A DNA stretch of 64,000 bases. Origin: DATJZG01 sp035499295 (GTDB taxonomy: Bacteria > Myxococcota > Myxococcia > Myxococcales > Anaeromyxobacteraceae). A program made the translations under genes and the position numbers. Below, one piece after another: positions 1-8,515 of this stretch. The notes under the pieces are model-generated. The model was not told where the DNA came from. It saw only the letters and a program-made list of their open reading frames with translations, and did no database searches. The stretch's first letter is position 1, and each line of letters opens with the position of its first letter. The stretch spans positions 1-64,000 of the forward strand of contig DATJZG010000016.1 of the NCBI GenBank assembly GCA_035499295.1, read 5' to 3'.

Positions 1-1298
1 GTGCAGGAGGTGATGGCGGCGATGACCACGTCGCCGTTCCCGAGCTCGACCCCGTCGCGGCCGTGGCGCTCGCCGAGCGCGCCGGGCGGCTTCCCGTAGC
101 CGGTCGCGTCCGGGCGCGAGAGGAGCTCCCGGAACCGGCCGGCGAGCTCGGCGAGCGGCACCCGGTCCTGGGGGCGCTTCGGCCCGGCCACCGCCGGCTG
201 GATGCGGGAGAGGTCGAGCTCGACCGCCTGGCTGTAGTCGCACTCTCCGCGGCGCGGGATGCCGAAGGTCCCCTGGGCCTTTAGGTAGGCGCGCACCGCC
301 TCCACGTGCTCCGGGGAGCGCCCGGTGGCGGCGAGGTAGCGCACCGTCTCCTCGTCCGGCGGGAAGTAGCCCATGGTGGCCCCGTACTCCGGCGCCATGT
401 TGGCGATGGTGGCCCGCTCGGCGGCCGGCAGGCTCGCCGCCCCCTCGCCGTGGAACTCCACGAACTTGCCCACCACCTTCTCGCGGCGGAGGAGCTCCGT
501 CACCGAGAGCACCACGTCGGTTCCGGTGGCCCCCTCCGGCAGCCGCCCGTGGACGTGCACCCCCACCACGTCCGGGGTGAGGAAGTAGGCGGGCTGGCCC
601 AGCATCGCCGCCTCGGCCTCGATGCCTCCCACCCCCCAGCCGACGACGCCGATGCCGTTCACCATGGTCGTGTGCGAGTCGGTGCCGAGGAGCGTGTCGT
701 ACCGGTAGACGCCGTCGCGCTCCGAGGCCACGGTCGCCAGGTACTCCAGGTTGACCTGGTGGCAGATGCCGATCCCGGGAGGGACGATGCGCAGGCGCTC
801 GAAGGCCTGCGTGCCCCACTTGAGAAAGGCGTACCGCTCGTGGTTGCGGTGGAACTCGAGCACCAGGTTGCGCCCGAGTGCGTCCGCCGTCCCCCAGGAG
901 TCGACCTGGACGGAGTGGTCCACGACCAGGTCGACCGGGACGAGCGGCTCGACCCGGCCCGGGTCCTTCCCCAGCCGCCCCACCGCGGCCCGCATGGCGG
1001 CGAGGTCGACGAGCAGCGGGACGCCGGTGAAGTCCTGCAGGAGCACGCGCGAGACCACGAAAGGGACCTCCTCCGCGCGCTCCGCCCTCGGCTTCCAGCC
1101 GGCGAGCGCGCGGACGTCGGTCTCGCGCACCCGCTTCCCGTCGAGGTTGCGCAGGAGCGATTCCAGCACCACCCGGATGGAGACCGGGAGCCTCCCGACG
1201 TCGCCGAATCCCTTCCGCGCCAGCGCCGGCAGCGAGTAGAAGCGCCCGCTCACGCCCTTGCCGTGGAAGGTCTCGAGAACGCCCAGGGGGTCGCGCAT
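1..1298 (-). CDS. acnA: aconitate hydratase, N-terminal part (cut by window edge)
   Basis: TCA-cycle enzyme that interconverts citrate and isocitrate through a [4Fe-4S] cluster. The reverse strand reads about 432 codons from ATG at 1298. It has the AcnA/IRP-type N terminus (residues 2-10 RDPLGVLET), the stretch LLQDFTGVPLLVDLAAMR, the signature GTDSHTTMVNGIGV, and ends at the window edge in AAITSC, whose Cys is the first cluster ligand. Roughly the C-terminal half, with the other two ligand cysteines and the swivel domain, lies outside the window. It stands alone on this side, 60 bp downstream of a membrane glycosyltransferase gene. The family call is secure; only the 3' end is missing. Confidence 0.93.
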   Translation of the reverse strand, partial: MRDPLGVLETFHGKGVSGRFYSLPALARKGFGDVGRLPVSIRVVLESLLRNLDGKRVRETDVRALAGWKPRAERAEEVPFVVSRVLLQDFTGVPLLVDLAAMRAAVGRLGKDPGRVEPLVPVDLVVDHSVQVDSWGTADALGRNLVLEFHRNHERYAFLKWGTQAFERLRIVPPGIGICHQVNLEYLATVASERDGVYRYDTLLGTDSHTTMVNGIGVVGWGVGGIEAEAAMLGQPAYFLTPDVVGVHVHGRLPEGATGTDVVLSVTELLRREKVVGKFVEFHGEGAASLPAAERATIANMAPEYGATMGYFPPDEETVRYLAATGRSPEHVEAVRAYLKAQGTFGIPRRGECDYSQAVELDLSRIQPAVAGPKRPQDRVPLAELAGRFRELLSRPDATGYGKPPGALGERHGRDGVELGNGDVVIAAITSC

Positions 1299-1358
1299 GG
1301 ATACTCTCCTGGCGCGATCTCTTACGGGGCTCCGGCCCGACCGCAAGCTCCGCCGCCC

Positions 1359-2537
1359 TCAAGCGACCCAGAAGAACCTGCACCAGAAGGCGAACAGCAC
1401 CGCCTGGGCGAAGGAGAAGCCGACGAGCAGCGCCCGGTCGACGGCCGGCCTCCTTCCCAGGACCCCGAGGGCCACGAAGGTCGGGAAGAGCACCGCCGCG
1501 AACCGGGTGGCGGAGAGGAGGGTGCCGGAGAGGGAGACCGGGACGAGAGAGGCGAGTGAGAGCACCCCGAGCGCCCGGGTGCGGCGCTCCCGGAGGAGGA
1601 AGAGGGCGAGAGCCGCCGTCCCGGCGAGCGCCAGTGCCTCGAGGGGCCCGAGGAACGGGTGGAAGTCCCGCGGCGCGAGGAAGGTCCGCCACGGCGGCGC
1701 CAGCGAGCGGCCCCAGGCGGCCTGCGCGTGGAAGATCGCGAGCGGGTCGCCGGTGAGCCGCCACAGGTTGGCGGCGTGGAGGGAGAGGCCGAGCGGCGGC
1801 AGGAGGGCCCAGGCGGACTTCCCGGGGCGCGCCTCCCTCCCCGCCTCCAGGGGCTCGAAGGCGAGCCAGGCGATGGGCGCCGCCACCGCCACGCCCCCGG
1901 GGCGGGTGAGGGCGGCAAGGAACCCGAGGAGTCCGGCCGAGGCGAACCGGCCTCGTGCGGCGGCGAGGAAGCTGGCGGCCGAGAGGAGGAGGAGGAGCGA
2001 CTCGGGGTAGGCGGCGGAGAGGACGAAGCCCGTCGGGAAGACGACGAGGTAGAGGGCGGCGCGGGAGGCGGCCTCGGCGCTCCCGGTGGTCGAGCGAGCG
2101 ACCCGGACGACGAGGGCGAGGGCCCCCAGCGCGCAGGCGTTCGAGAGGAGGAGCGCCGAGAGGTAGAGGGAGCGCGAGCCGGCGAGCGAGGCGGGGAGGA
2201 GGACCTCGAGCGCCCGGACGAGCCAGGGGTAGAGGGGGAAGAAGGCGACGTTGCTCTGGACCGAGGCGAGCGGGCCGCGGACCTGGTAGCCGTCCCGGGC
2301 GAGGGACAGGTACCAGTGGGAGTCCCAGCGCCCGAGCGCGTCGAGGAGCGTCGAGGGCACGAAGGCGAAGCCGCGCCGGGCCGACTCCGGGAACGGGTAG
2401 CTCCAGCTCACCGAGAGCTGGGCGGCGAACCAGGCCACCCCGGCGAGGAGGAGCCGCGTGAGGGCGAAGGGCCAGAGCACGTCCCGGAAAAAGCCCGGCC
2501 CGGCCGGGCTCTCGCTGACGGGGCTCGCCTCCGGCAT
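1359..2537 (-). CDS. PIG-V-like integral membrane mannosyltransferase
   Basis: A 392-residue polytopic membrane protein resembling the bacterial PIG-V/GT-C glycosyltransferase group, which transfers sugars from polyprenyl-phosphate donors on the outer face of the inner membrane. After a short soluble N terminus, the first long loop carries RWDSHWYLSLARDGY and then NVAFFPLYPWLVR. This Asp/Trp-containing loop plus a FFPLYP motif is typical of that group. About ten hydrophobic segments follow. The ATG at 2537 sits in a 57-bp divergent gap facing the NAD-salvage genes. Donor and acceptor cannot be read from the sequence. Confidence 0.72.
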   Translation of the reverse strand: MPEASPVSESPAGPGFFRDVLWPFALTRLLLAGVAWFAAQLSVSWSYPFPESARRGFAFVPSTLLDALGRWDSHWYLSLARDGYQVRGPLASVQSNVAFFPLYPWLVRALEVLLPASLAGSRSLYLSALLLSNACALGALALVVRVARSTTGSAEAASRAALYLVVFPTGFVLSAAYPESLLLLLSAASFLAAARGRFASAGLLGFLAALTRPGGVAVAAPIAWLAFEPLEAGREARPGKSAWALLPPLGLSLHAANLWRLTGDPLAIFHAQAAWGRSLAPPWRTFLAPRDFHPFLGPLEALALAGTAALALFLLRERRTRALGVLSLASLVPVSLSGTLLSATRFAAVLFPTFVALGVLGRRPAVDRALLVGFSFAQAVLFAFWCRFFWVA

Positions 2538-2594
2538 TGGGGCTAACTTCTACAACAGGCGGGGGAGTGGGTTACAAGGAACGCGGAGGAGCTC

Positions 2595-4067
2595 ATGGTC
2601 CCGTCGGAACTGTACCGGACGTCGCTCGGCCTGCTCACCGACTTCTACCAGCTCACCATGGCGTACGCGGCCTGGAAGGGGGGCGTGGCCGGCCGGGAGG
2701 CCGTCTTCCACTTCTCCTTCCGCAGGAACCCCTTCGACGGCGGCTACGCCGTCGCCGCCGGCCTGGAGGACGCGGTCGACTACGTCCACCGCCACCGCTT
2801 CGAGCCGGACGACCTCGCCTACCTGGCGGCGCAGCGCGGGAGCGACGACCGTCCCCTCTTCGAGGAGGGCTTCATCGAGTGGCTCTCGCGCCTCAAGCTG
2901 GACGTGGACCTGGATGCGGTGCCGGAGGGAACCGCCGTCTTCCCCTACGAGCCCATTCTCCGGGTGCGGGGGCCGATCGTCCCCTGCATGCTGCTCGAGA
3001 CGCCCATCCTCACCATCGTGAACTTCCAGACGCTCATCGCCACCAAGGCGGCCCGGGTGGTGCTCGCCTCCCGCGGCGAGCCGGTGATCGAGTTCGGGCT
3101 GCGCCGGGCCCAGGGCATCGACGGTGCCCTCTCCGCCAGCCGCGCCGCCTTCGTGGGCGGCTGCAGCGCGACCTCCAACGTGCTCGCCGGAAAACTCTTC
3201 GGCATCCCCGCGAAGGGCACCCACGCCCACAGCTGGGTGATGCTCTTCGACGACGAGCTCGAGGCCTTCTTCACCTACGCCCGGGCCCTGCCGGCGAACT
3301 GCATCCTGCTCGTCGACACCTACGACTCGCTCGCGGGGGTGCGGCGCGCCATCGAGGTGGGAAGGTGGCTGCGGGAGAGGGGCCATCGCCTGGTGGGGAT
3401 CCGCCTCGACTCCGGCGACCTCGCCTGGCTCTCCAGCCAGGCGCGCAAGCTCCTCGACGAGGCGGGGCTGCGCGACACCGCCATCGTGGCCTCGAACGAG
3501 CTCGACGAGTCCATCATCCAGGCGCTCAAGGACCAGGACGCCGCCGTCACCGTGTGGGGCGTGGGGACCCGGCTCGTCACCGGATGGGGCGAACCGGCGC
3601 TGGGCGGCGTCTACAAGCTCTCGGCGGTGCGCGCCAACCCCGACGCGCCCTGGAAGTACCGGGTGAAGCTCTCGGAGCAGGTGTCGAAGACCACCATCCC
3701 CGGCGTCCTGCAGGTGCGCCGCTACCAGCACGCCGACGGCTTCCTGGCGGACGTGATCTACGACGCCGAGCAGGGGCTGCCGCGCTCGCCGGAGATGGTC
3801 GACCCACTCGACCTGACCCGCCGCCGCGTCCTCCCCGCCGACGCGCCCGCGGAGGACCTCCTCGTGCCGGTGCTCCGGCGCGGCGAGCCGGTGTGGCAGA
3901 GCCCTCCGCTCGCCGAGATCCGAGCCCGCACCGCCCAGCAGCTCTCGAAGCTGCACGGAGGCGTGAAGCGGCTCGTGCACCCGCACCAGTACCCGGTGGG
4001 CCTGGAGAGAAGCCTGTCCGAGCTCCGCACCCGCCTCATCCTGGAGGCCCGCGGCGTGGCCGCGTGA
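2595..4067 (+). CDS. pncB: nicotinate phosphoribosyltransferase
   Basis: A 490-residue enzyme of the Preiss-Handler NAD-salvage pathway, which makes nicotinate mononucleotide from nicotinate and PRPP in the cytoplasm. The N terminus LLTDFYQLTMA, the central GTHAHSWVML (the His autophosphorylated in the family), the phosphate-binding region RLDSGDL and the segment GTRLVTGWGEPALGGVYKL are all family hallmarks. Length fits the longer bacterial subgroup. A strong ribosome site GGAGGAG lies just upstream of the ATG. The next gene starts 8 bp after the stop and encodes a nicotinamidase-like enzyme supplying the substrate, so the two form a salvage operon. Confidence 0.95.
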   Translation: MVPSELYRTSLGLLTDFYQLTMAYAAWKGGVAGREAVFHFSFRRNPFDGGYAVAAGLEDAVDYVHRHRFEPDDLAYLAAQRGSDDRPLFEEGFIEWLSRLKLDVDLDAVPEGTAVFPYEPILRVRGPIVPCMLLETPILTIVNFQTLIATKAARVVLASRGEPVIEFGLRRAQGIDGALSASRAAFVGGCSATSNVLAGKLFGIPAKGTHAHSWVMLFDDELEAFFTYARALPANCILLVDTYDSLAGVRRAIEVGRWLRERGHRLVGIRLDSGDLAWLSSQARKLLDEAGLRDTAIVASNELDESIIQALKDQDAAVTVWGVGTRLVTGWGEPALGGVYKLSAVRANPDAPWKYRVKLSEQVSKTTIPGVLQVRRYQHADGFLADVIYDAEQGLPRSPEMVDPLDLTRRRVLPADAPAEDLLVPVLRRGEPVWQSPPLAEIRARTAQQLSKLHGGVKRLVHPHQYPVGLERSLSELRTRLILEARGVAA

Positions 4068-4074
4068 GAGGGAC

Positions 4075-5133
4075 ATGCGCTTCCGCGAGCTCCCCCTGCC
4101 GCCGTTCTACGATCCGCACAGCTGCGGCCGCTGGTCCTACCGGCCCGACCCCCAGGCCCTCCTCGCGCAGGCGACCCGCTACCGCGAGGAGCACGCCGTC
4201 CTCCCGTCGGGCGAGGACGCCTTCGACCTCCACCTCGTCCTCATCGACGAGCAGAAGGACTTCTGCCTGCCCGAGGGCGCGCTCTTCGTCGCCGGCCGCA
4301 GCGGCAAGGGCGCGGTGGACGACAGCCAGCGGCTGGTGGAGTGGATCTACCGCAACCTCTCGAGTGTCACCCGCATCACCGCCACCCTCGACACCCACCT
4401 CGCCTACCAGATCTTCTTCTCCTCCTTCTGGATCGACCGGGACGGGAGACCGCCCGAGCCTCACCGCGTGGTCACCGCCGCCCAGGTTCGAGAGGGCGAG
4501 CTCCGCCCCAACCCAGCCGTGGCCGCCTGGCTCTCCCGCGGCGATCTGGGGTGGCTATCCGCCGAGGTCCTTCACTACTGCGAGTCTTTGGAGCGCGACG
4601 GCAGGTACCAGCTCTACCTGTGGCCGCCCCACTGTCTCGTCGGCGGCGAGGGACACACGCTCGTGGGGGCGGTCCAGGAGGCGCGCCTCTTCCACGCCTA
4701 CGTGCGCGGGGCGCAGTCCTTCACCGAGGAGAAGGGCTCCCACCCGCTCAGCGAGAACTACTCGGTGCTCCGGCCCGAAGTGCTCGTGCGGCACGACCGG
4801 AAGCCGCTCGGCGAGAAGAACGTCCGCCTGGTCGAGTCCCTGCTCGGGTCGGGCGCCCTGGTGGTGGCCGGACAGGCCTCGAGCCACTGCGTGAAGAGCA
4901 CGGTCGAGGACCTGGTCGCCGAGATCGAGGCGCGCGATCCCCGGATCGCCTCTCGGGTCTACCTCCTCGTCGACTGCATGTCCCCGGTCGCGGTCCCGGA
5001 CGGCCAGGGCGGTTTCGTCGCCGACTTCACCGCAGAGGCGGAGCGCGCGCTCCGCTCCTTCGCGCGAGCCGGGGTCCACCTCGTCCACAGCACCGAGCCG
5101 CTCCAAACCTGGCCCGGGCTCGGGGGGCGATAG
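4075..5133 (+). CDS. nicotinamidase-like isochorismatase-family hydrolase
   Basis: Probably hydrolyses nicotinamide to nicotinate for the preceding pncB product. The 352-residue protein contains the cysteine-hydrolase set: the catalytic Asp in VLIDEQKDF (about residue 60), the metal-binding pair in LDTHLAYQ, the region PPHCLVGGEGHTL matching the P-x-HC-x-x-G-T/E-x-G block, and the nucleophile in SSHCVKS. It is longer than typical PncA (about 210 residues), with an N-terminal extension of about 50 residues and a lengthened middle. The substrate could therefore be another amide, although the operon context favours nicotinamide. The stop codon lies inside the terminator hairpin that follows. Confidence 0.8.
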   Translation: MRFRELPLPPFYDPHSCGRWSYRPDPQALLAQATRYREEHAVLPSGEDAFDLHLVLIDEQKDFCLPEGALFVAGRSGKGAVDDSQRLVEWIYRNLSSVTRITATLDTHLAYQIFFSSFWIDRDGRPPEPHRVVTAAQVREGELRPNPAVAAWLSRGDLGWLSAEVLHYCESLERDGRYQLYLWPPHCLVGGEGHTLVGAVQEARLFHAYVRGAQSFTEEKGSHPLSENYSVLRPEVLVRHDRKPLGEKNVRLVESLLGSGALVVAGQASSHCVKSTVEDLVAEIEARDPRIASRVYLLVDCMSPVAVPDGQGGFVADFTAEAERALRSFARAGVHLVHSTEPLQTWPGLGGR

Positions 5134-5141
5134 CCCCCTTT
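5123..5141 (+). terminator. intrinsic terminator of the NAD-salvage operon
   Basis: A perfect 6-bp stem GGGGGC/GCCCCC with a GATA loop is followed by TTTC. The TAG stop of the nicotinamidase gene is in the loop and second arm, so the hairpin is partly coding. The T tract is short, and strength is therefore uncertain. Confidence 0.5.
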
Positions 5142-5185
5142 CGGATCGGTCGCACGACCACCCACACGGCGCTACACTGTAGCCG

Positions 5186-5767
5186 ATGGTCCCACCAGAG
5201 CTGGCCCGGAGCGAGGATCTCCCGAGTCCTCGCGAGCGAAGCGAAGTCGCCGCTCTTTCCGACATCTTCCGCCATGTCTACCGGGTCGTGCGACCCCGGA
5301 GCCTGCTCGTCGCCGGCCCCGGCCCGCTCGAGGCGCTCGACTGCGTCGACCCCCTCCTCACCCGCCGCGCGGTCGGCATCGACCGGGACATCCAGGGGGT
5401 TGCGGTAGCCCGTCAGCGTTACCGCCATCTGGGGCCTGCGCTCGAGCTCTACCGCGCCGACCCCCTGCGCGCCCGACTGCAGCCCCAGGCGGACTTCGAC
5501 CTCGTCTACGCCTCGCTCCTCTTCGAGGAGCTCGAGGCGGAACCCCTCGCCCGCGCCATCGCCAGCTGGCTCGCGCCCGGCGGGATCTGCGCGGTCGTCT
5601 CCCCGCTCCCGCCCGGCTCGGCGGAGGCCTCCGCGACGGCGCCTGCCGACCTGGTCCCGGACCTGCTCGCCCGGACGGGGCTCCGGCGCGCGGGCTCGTT
5701 CGAGGCGCGCCTCCTCGGCCCGGCCCGGCACCGGGTGGCCTTCTTCCGGGCGGGCGGGCGGAAATAA
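5186..5767 (+). CDS. small class I SAM-dependent methyltransferase-like protein
   Basis: A 193-residue protein with a Rossmann-type methyltransferase layout: motif I-like LLVAGPGPLEAL (near residue 40), an acidic strand end GIDRD (motif II), DLVYASLLFEEL (motif IV position) and WLAPGGICAVVSP (post-motif strand). Motif I is degenerate because the usual E/DxGxGxG is replaced by AGPGP, so catalytic activity is not certain. The substrate is unknown. No Shine-Dalgarno is seen before ATG 5186, while a TACACT hexamer lies 7 nt upstream, so the mRNA may be leaderless. It stands between the NAD-salvage terminator and a PspC gene. Confidence 0.65.
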   Translation: MVPPELARSEDLPSPRERSEVAALSDIFRHVYRVVRPRSLLVAGPGPLEALDCVDPLLTRRAVGIDRDIQGVAVARQRYRHLGPALELYRADPLRARLQPQADFDLVYASLLFEELEAEPLARAIASWLAPGGICAVVSPLPPGSAEASATAPADLVPDLLARTGLRRAGSFEARLLGPARHRVAFFRAGGRK

Positions 5768-5812
5768 TCCCCGCGGCCGCAAGTAGGTAGCGGCAGGACG
5801 GAGGACGAGACC

Positions 5813-6166
5813 ATGACCTGCCCCTATTGCAGGACCGAGAACGAGCCCGGCGCCATCCGCTGCCGCAGCTGCACGAGCTGGATCGGCGCGGCGCCGCGGC
5901 GCGGCGAGTGGTACCGCGCTCGCGAGGGAAAGATGGTGGGCGGCGTGTGCCGGGGGCTCTCCGACCGCTTCGGCGTGCCGGTCGCCGCCCTGCGGCTCAT
6001 CCTGCTCCTCTCCGTCCTCCTCGGCGGATGGGGGCTCATCCTCTACCTGGCGCTCTGGATCGCGATGCCGCTCGCGCCGGCGCCGGCCGCGGCGGCGCCC
6101 GCGGGCGTCGTCGTCACCCCTCCGCCCGAGCCGCCGGCGAAGCTCGAGCCCGGTGCGACGGGCTAG
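5813..6166 (+). CDS. zinc-ribbon PspC-domain membrane protein
   Basis: A 117-residue protein with an N-terminal CPYC...CRSC zinc-ribbon motif (residues 3-21), then a PspC domain (about 40-85) with the characteristic MVGGVCRGLSDRFGVP, a hydrophobic helix LILLLSVLLGGWGLILYLALWIAMP, and a Pro/Ala-rich tail. PspC domains are associated with envelope stress and the phage-shock response. The ribosome site GGAGG lies 8 nt before the ATG. Its TAG stop overlaps the stop of the convergent Ehr small-subunit gene within a shared CTAG, so no terminator separates them. Confidence 0.85.
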   Translation: MTCPYCRTENEPGAIRCRSCTSWIGAAPRRGEWYRAREGKMVGGVCRGLSDRFGVPVAALRLILLLSVLLGGWGLILYLALWIAMPLAPAPAAAAPAGVVVTPPPEPPAKLEPGATG

Positions 6167-6996
6167 GGATCCGGGGCGGGCTCCACGATCCCCGTGCCCG
6201 CGAGCCGGAGCTCGCCCGCTTTGACCCGCCCGAGCAGCCGCAGCACCCCGTCCATGAAGGTGATGGGGTGCGGCGGGCACCCCGGCACCCAGAGGTCGAC
6301 CGGGATCTCCGGCAGGCCGGGCATGCCGTTCCCCTGCGCCGGGCTGTCCCGGAAGATCCCGCCCGAGAGCGCGCAGGCGCCCACCGCGATGGCGATGCGC
6401 GGCGCCGGCACCGCCTCCCAGGTTTTGAGGGTGGCGAGGCGCATGTTCTCCGAGATGGGACCGGTCACCACGATGCCGTCGGCGTGGCGCGGGGAGGCGA
6501 CGAACTGCACCCCGAAGCGGGAGAGGTCGAACTGGATGTTGCCCGAGGCGTTCAGTTCCGCCTCGCAGCCGTTGCACCCGGCGGCCGAGACCTGGCGGAG
6601 CCGCAGCGCGCGCCCGAGGACCTTCGTCACCCGTCCCTCGAGCGCCCCAGCGAGGGTGGGAGCGTCGCCCCGCACGACGAGCGCCTCGCGGGTGCGGGCG
6701 GAGAGCCGGTAGTCGCGGGTGAAGCGGATGGCACCCTCGGGGCAGGCTTGCACGCAGGCGGGGCAGAAGAGGCAGCGCCCCATGTCGAGGCGCATGGAGG
6801 CGAGGCCCGGGTCGAGGATGGCCTCGGTGGGGCAGGCGTCGGCGCAGTCGCGGCACCCCTCCCGGCAGCGGGTTGGGTCGAGGGCCGGGTGGCCGCGGTA
6901 GCGCTCCGGGAACCGGGCCGGCCCCTCGGGGTAGGCGACCGTCTGCCGCCCGAATCGGGCCCGGAAGCGAACGATGTTGACGAGGTCGTCGATCAC
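6163..6996 (-). CDS. ferredoxin-NuoB fusion, small electron-transfer subunit of Ehr-type complex
   Basis: A 278-codon chain joining two modules that are separate in hydrogenase-4 (HyfH and HyfI). Residues about 35-85 hold a two-cluster ferredoxin domain: CREGCRDCADACP, with an unusual three-residue first spacing, and a canonical CLFCPACVQACP. Residues about 140-250 are NuoB/HyfI-like, with CNGCEAE, VGACALSGG and PGCPPHP supplying the four ligands of the proximal (N2-type) [4Fe-4S] cluster. GTG at 6996 overlaps the upstream large-subunit stop in GTGA. This would be the peripheral arm of a membrane complex, equivalent to EhrS. The physiological electron donor is unknown. Confidence 0.85.
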   Translation of the reverse strand: MIDDLVNIVRFRARFGRQTVAYPEGPARFPERYRGHPALDPTRCREGCRDCADACPTEAILDPGLASMRLDMGRCLFCPACVQACPEGAIRFTRDYRLSARTREALVVRGDAPTLAGALEGRVTKVLGRALRLRQVSAAGCNGCEAELNASGNIQFDLSRFGVQFVASPRHADGIVVTGPISENMRLATLKTWEAVPAPRIAIAVGACALSGGIFRDSPAQGNGMPGLPEIPVDLWVPGCPPHPITFMDGVLRLLGRVKAGELRLAGTGIVEPAPDP

Positions 6997-8513
6997 AGGT
7001 CGTGCCCGCAGTAGGAGAGGTTGAAGCTCTTGTTGCAGAGGGGGAAGTCCGAGATCTGCTCCCCGCGCAGGGCGAGCGAGAGCCCCATCCAGTTGTGGAA
7101 GGACGGGTCCTTGATCTTGTAGCGGGTGAAGCGCCCGTCGACGCCGGTGAGCGCCACGTGGGCGATCTCCCCCCGCCAACCCTCCATGAGCGAGACCACG
7201 AGGCGACCGGGAGCGGGAGGGCCGCACGGGACGCGGACCGGCCCGCCCGGGAGCGAGCGGAGCTCCCGCACCACGAAGTCGGCGCTGCGCTCCGCCTCGA
7301 GCAGGCGGACCCAGGCGCGCGCGAAGACGTCGCCGGTCTCGCCGGTGATGGTGGGCACGTGGACGAAGCGAAAGACGCCGGTGGCGTGGTCGCGGCGCAC
7401 GTCGCGCGAGATGCCGCAGGCCCGGGCGGCGGGGCCGACGAGCCCGAGCTCCCGGCAGGCCTCGCGGGTGACGACGCCGGTGCCGTCGGTTCGGTTCCGG
7501 GCGGAGGGAGAGTTGAAGAAGAGGTGCACCGACGCCTGCACCGACTCCCAGGCCGTACTCACCTTGGCGGCGAGCCGCTGCGCCGCGCCGGCGTCGAGGT
7601 CGAAGCGCACGCCCCCCGGTGCGATGAGCCCGCGCCCGAAGCGGTTCCCGCAGATCTCGGCGAGCGCGTTCAGGAAGTCGGCGCGGAGCGCCCCGCAGTA
7701 AGAGGCCGTCGGCAGGAACCCGACGTCCCCGGCGAGCATGCCGAGGTCGCCGACGTGGTTCGCGAGCCGCTCCAGCTCGAGCGCCACGCCCCGCAGCACC
7801 GCGGCGCGCGCCGGGATCTGGCAGCCGGCGAGCGCCTCCACCGCATTCGCGTGCGCGAGCCCGTGGCCGACGACGGTGTCGCCGGCGACCGACTCGAGGA
7901 GCGCGACCGTGCGCCGGTCCGGCCCCCCCTCCAGCATGCGCTCCACTCCGCGGTGCTGGTAGCCGAGCACGATCTCGAGGAAGAAGACGTGCTCGCCGTG
8001 ACACTGGAAGCGGAAGTGCCCGGGCTCGATGATGCCGGCGTGGACGGGGCCCACCGCGACCTCGTGGACCTCCTCTCCCTCCACCCGGAAGAAGGGGTAG
8101 CCGGCGGGGATGGTCGCGGGAGCCGACCCGCGCCCGAAGGGATCGACCCCGGCCCGGAGGGGAGGCTCGAACCGCACCGGCTTGAGCCAGGGGTGCCCCT
8201 CGGGGACGACCCCGGTCTGCTCGTAGATCTCGCGCTCGAAGAGCTGGAGCGAGGGGCACTCCGGGGTGAGGGAGGGGTAGGTGGCCCCCACCCGGGTGGA
8301 GAGCACGCCCAGCTTCCCCTGGGCGTCGTCGGCGAGCACCGCGGTGAGGACCACCTGCCCATCGCCGTCGCTCCGGCCGAAGCAGGCGCTCGCCCGCCCC
8401 CCGGCGGTGACGACGTCGGCCACGATCTGCTGGAAGTCGGGGAGCGCGAGCAGCGGCACCCGGGCGAGGTCCACCGCCTCGGCGTTCCAGGTCTGGAGGA
8501 TGCGGCTCGGCAT
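6993..8513 (-). CDS. NuoCD/HyfG-like large subunit lacking the hydrogenase Ni-site motif (Ehr-type)
   Basis: A 506-residue protein fusing a NuoC-like 30-kDa domain (about 1-120; FEREIYEQTGVVPEGHPWL) with a NuoD/HyfG-like 49-kDa domain (about 140-506; GPVHAGIIEPGHFRF, VLGYQHRGVERML). Where [NiFe] hydrogenases carry RxCGxC, this chain has ESVAGDTVVGH (about 207-217), so both cysteines are replaced by Ala and Thr. At the C terminus the DPCxxC motif is replaced by FPLCNKSFNLSYCGHDL. A nickel-iron site is therefore not expected. Such proteins have been described as energy-converting hydrogenase-related (EhrL), intermediate between group 4 hydrogenases and complex I. The start is ATG 8513, 2 bp after the preceding stop. 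Confidence 0.87.
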   Translation of the reverse strand: MPSRILQTWNAEAVDLARVPLLALPDFQQIVADVVTAGGRASACFGRSDGDGQVVLTAVLADDAQGKLGVLSTRVGATYPSLTPECPSLQLFEREIYEQTGVVPEGHPWLKPVRFEPPLRAGVDPFGRGSAPATIPAGYPFFRVEGEEVHEVAVGPVHAGIIEPGHFRFQCHGEHVFFLEIVLGYQHRGVERMLEGGPDRRTVALLESVAGDTVVGHGLAHANAVEALAGCQIPARAAVLRGVALELERLANHVGDLGMLAGDVGFLPTASYCGALRADFLNALAEICGNRFGRGLIAPGGVRFDLDAGAAQRLAAKVSTAWESVQASVHLFFNSPSARNRTDGTGVVTREACRELGLVGPAARACGISRDVRRDHATGVFRFVHVPTITGETGDVFARAWVRLLEAERSADFVVRELRSLPGGPVRVPCGPPAPGRLVVSLMEGWRGEIAHVALTGVDGRFTRYKIKDPSFHNWMGLSLALRGEQISDFPLCNKSFNLSYCGHDL

Positions 8514-8515
8514 GG

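Noticed and set aside
306..1559. Long plus-strand open frame opposite the aconitase gene
   Set aside because: Composition is His/Arg/Gly/Pro-rich with no domain, and the minus strand encodes an unmistakable aconitase. It is a high-GC antisense shadow.
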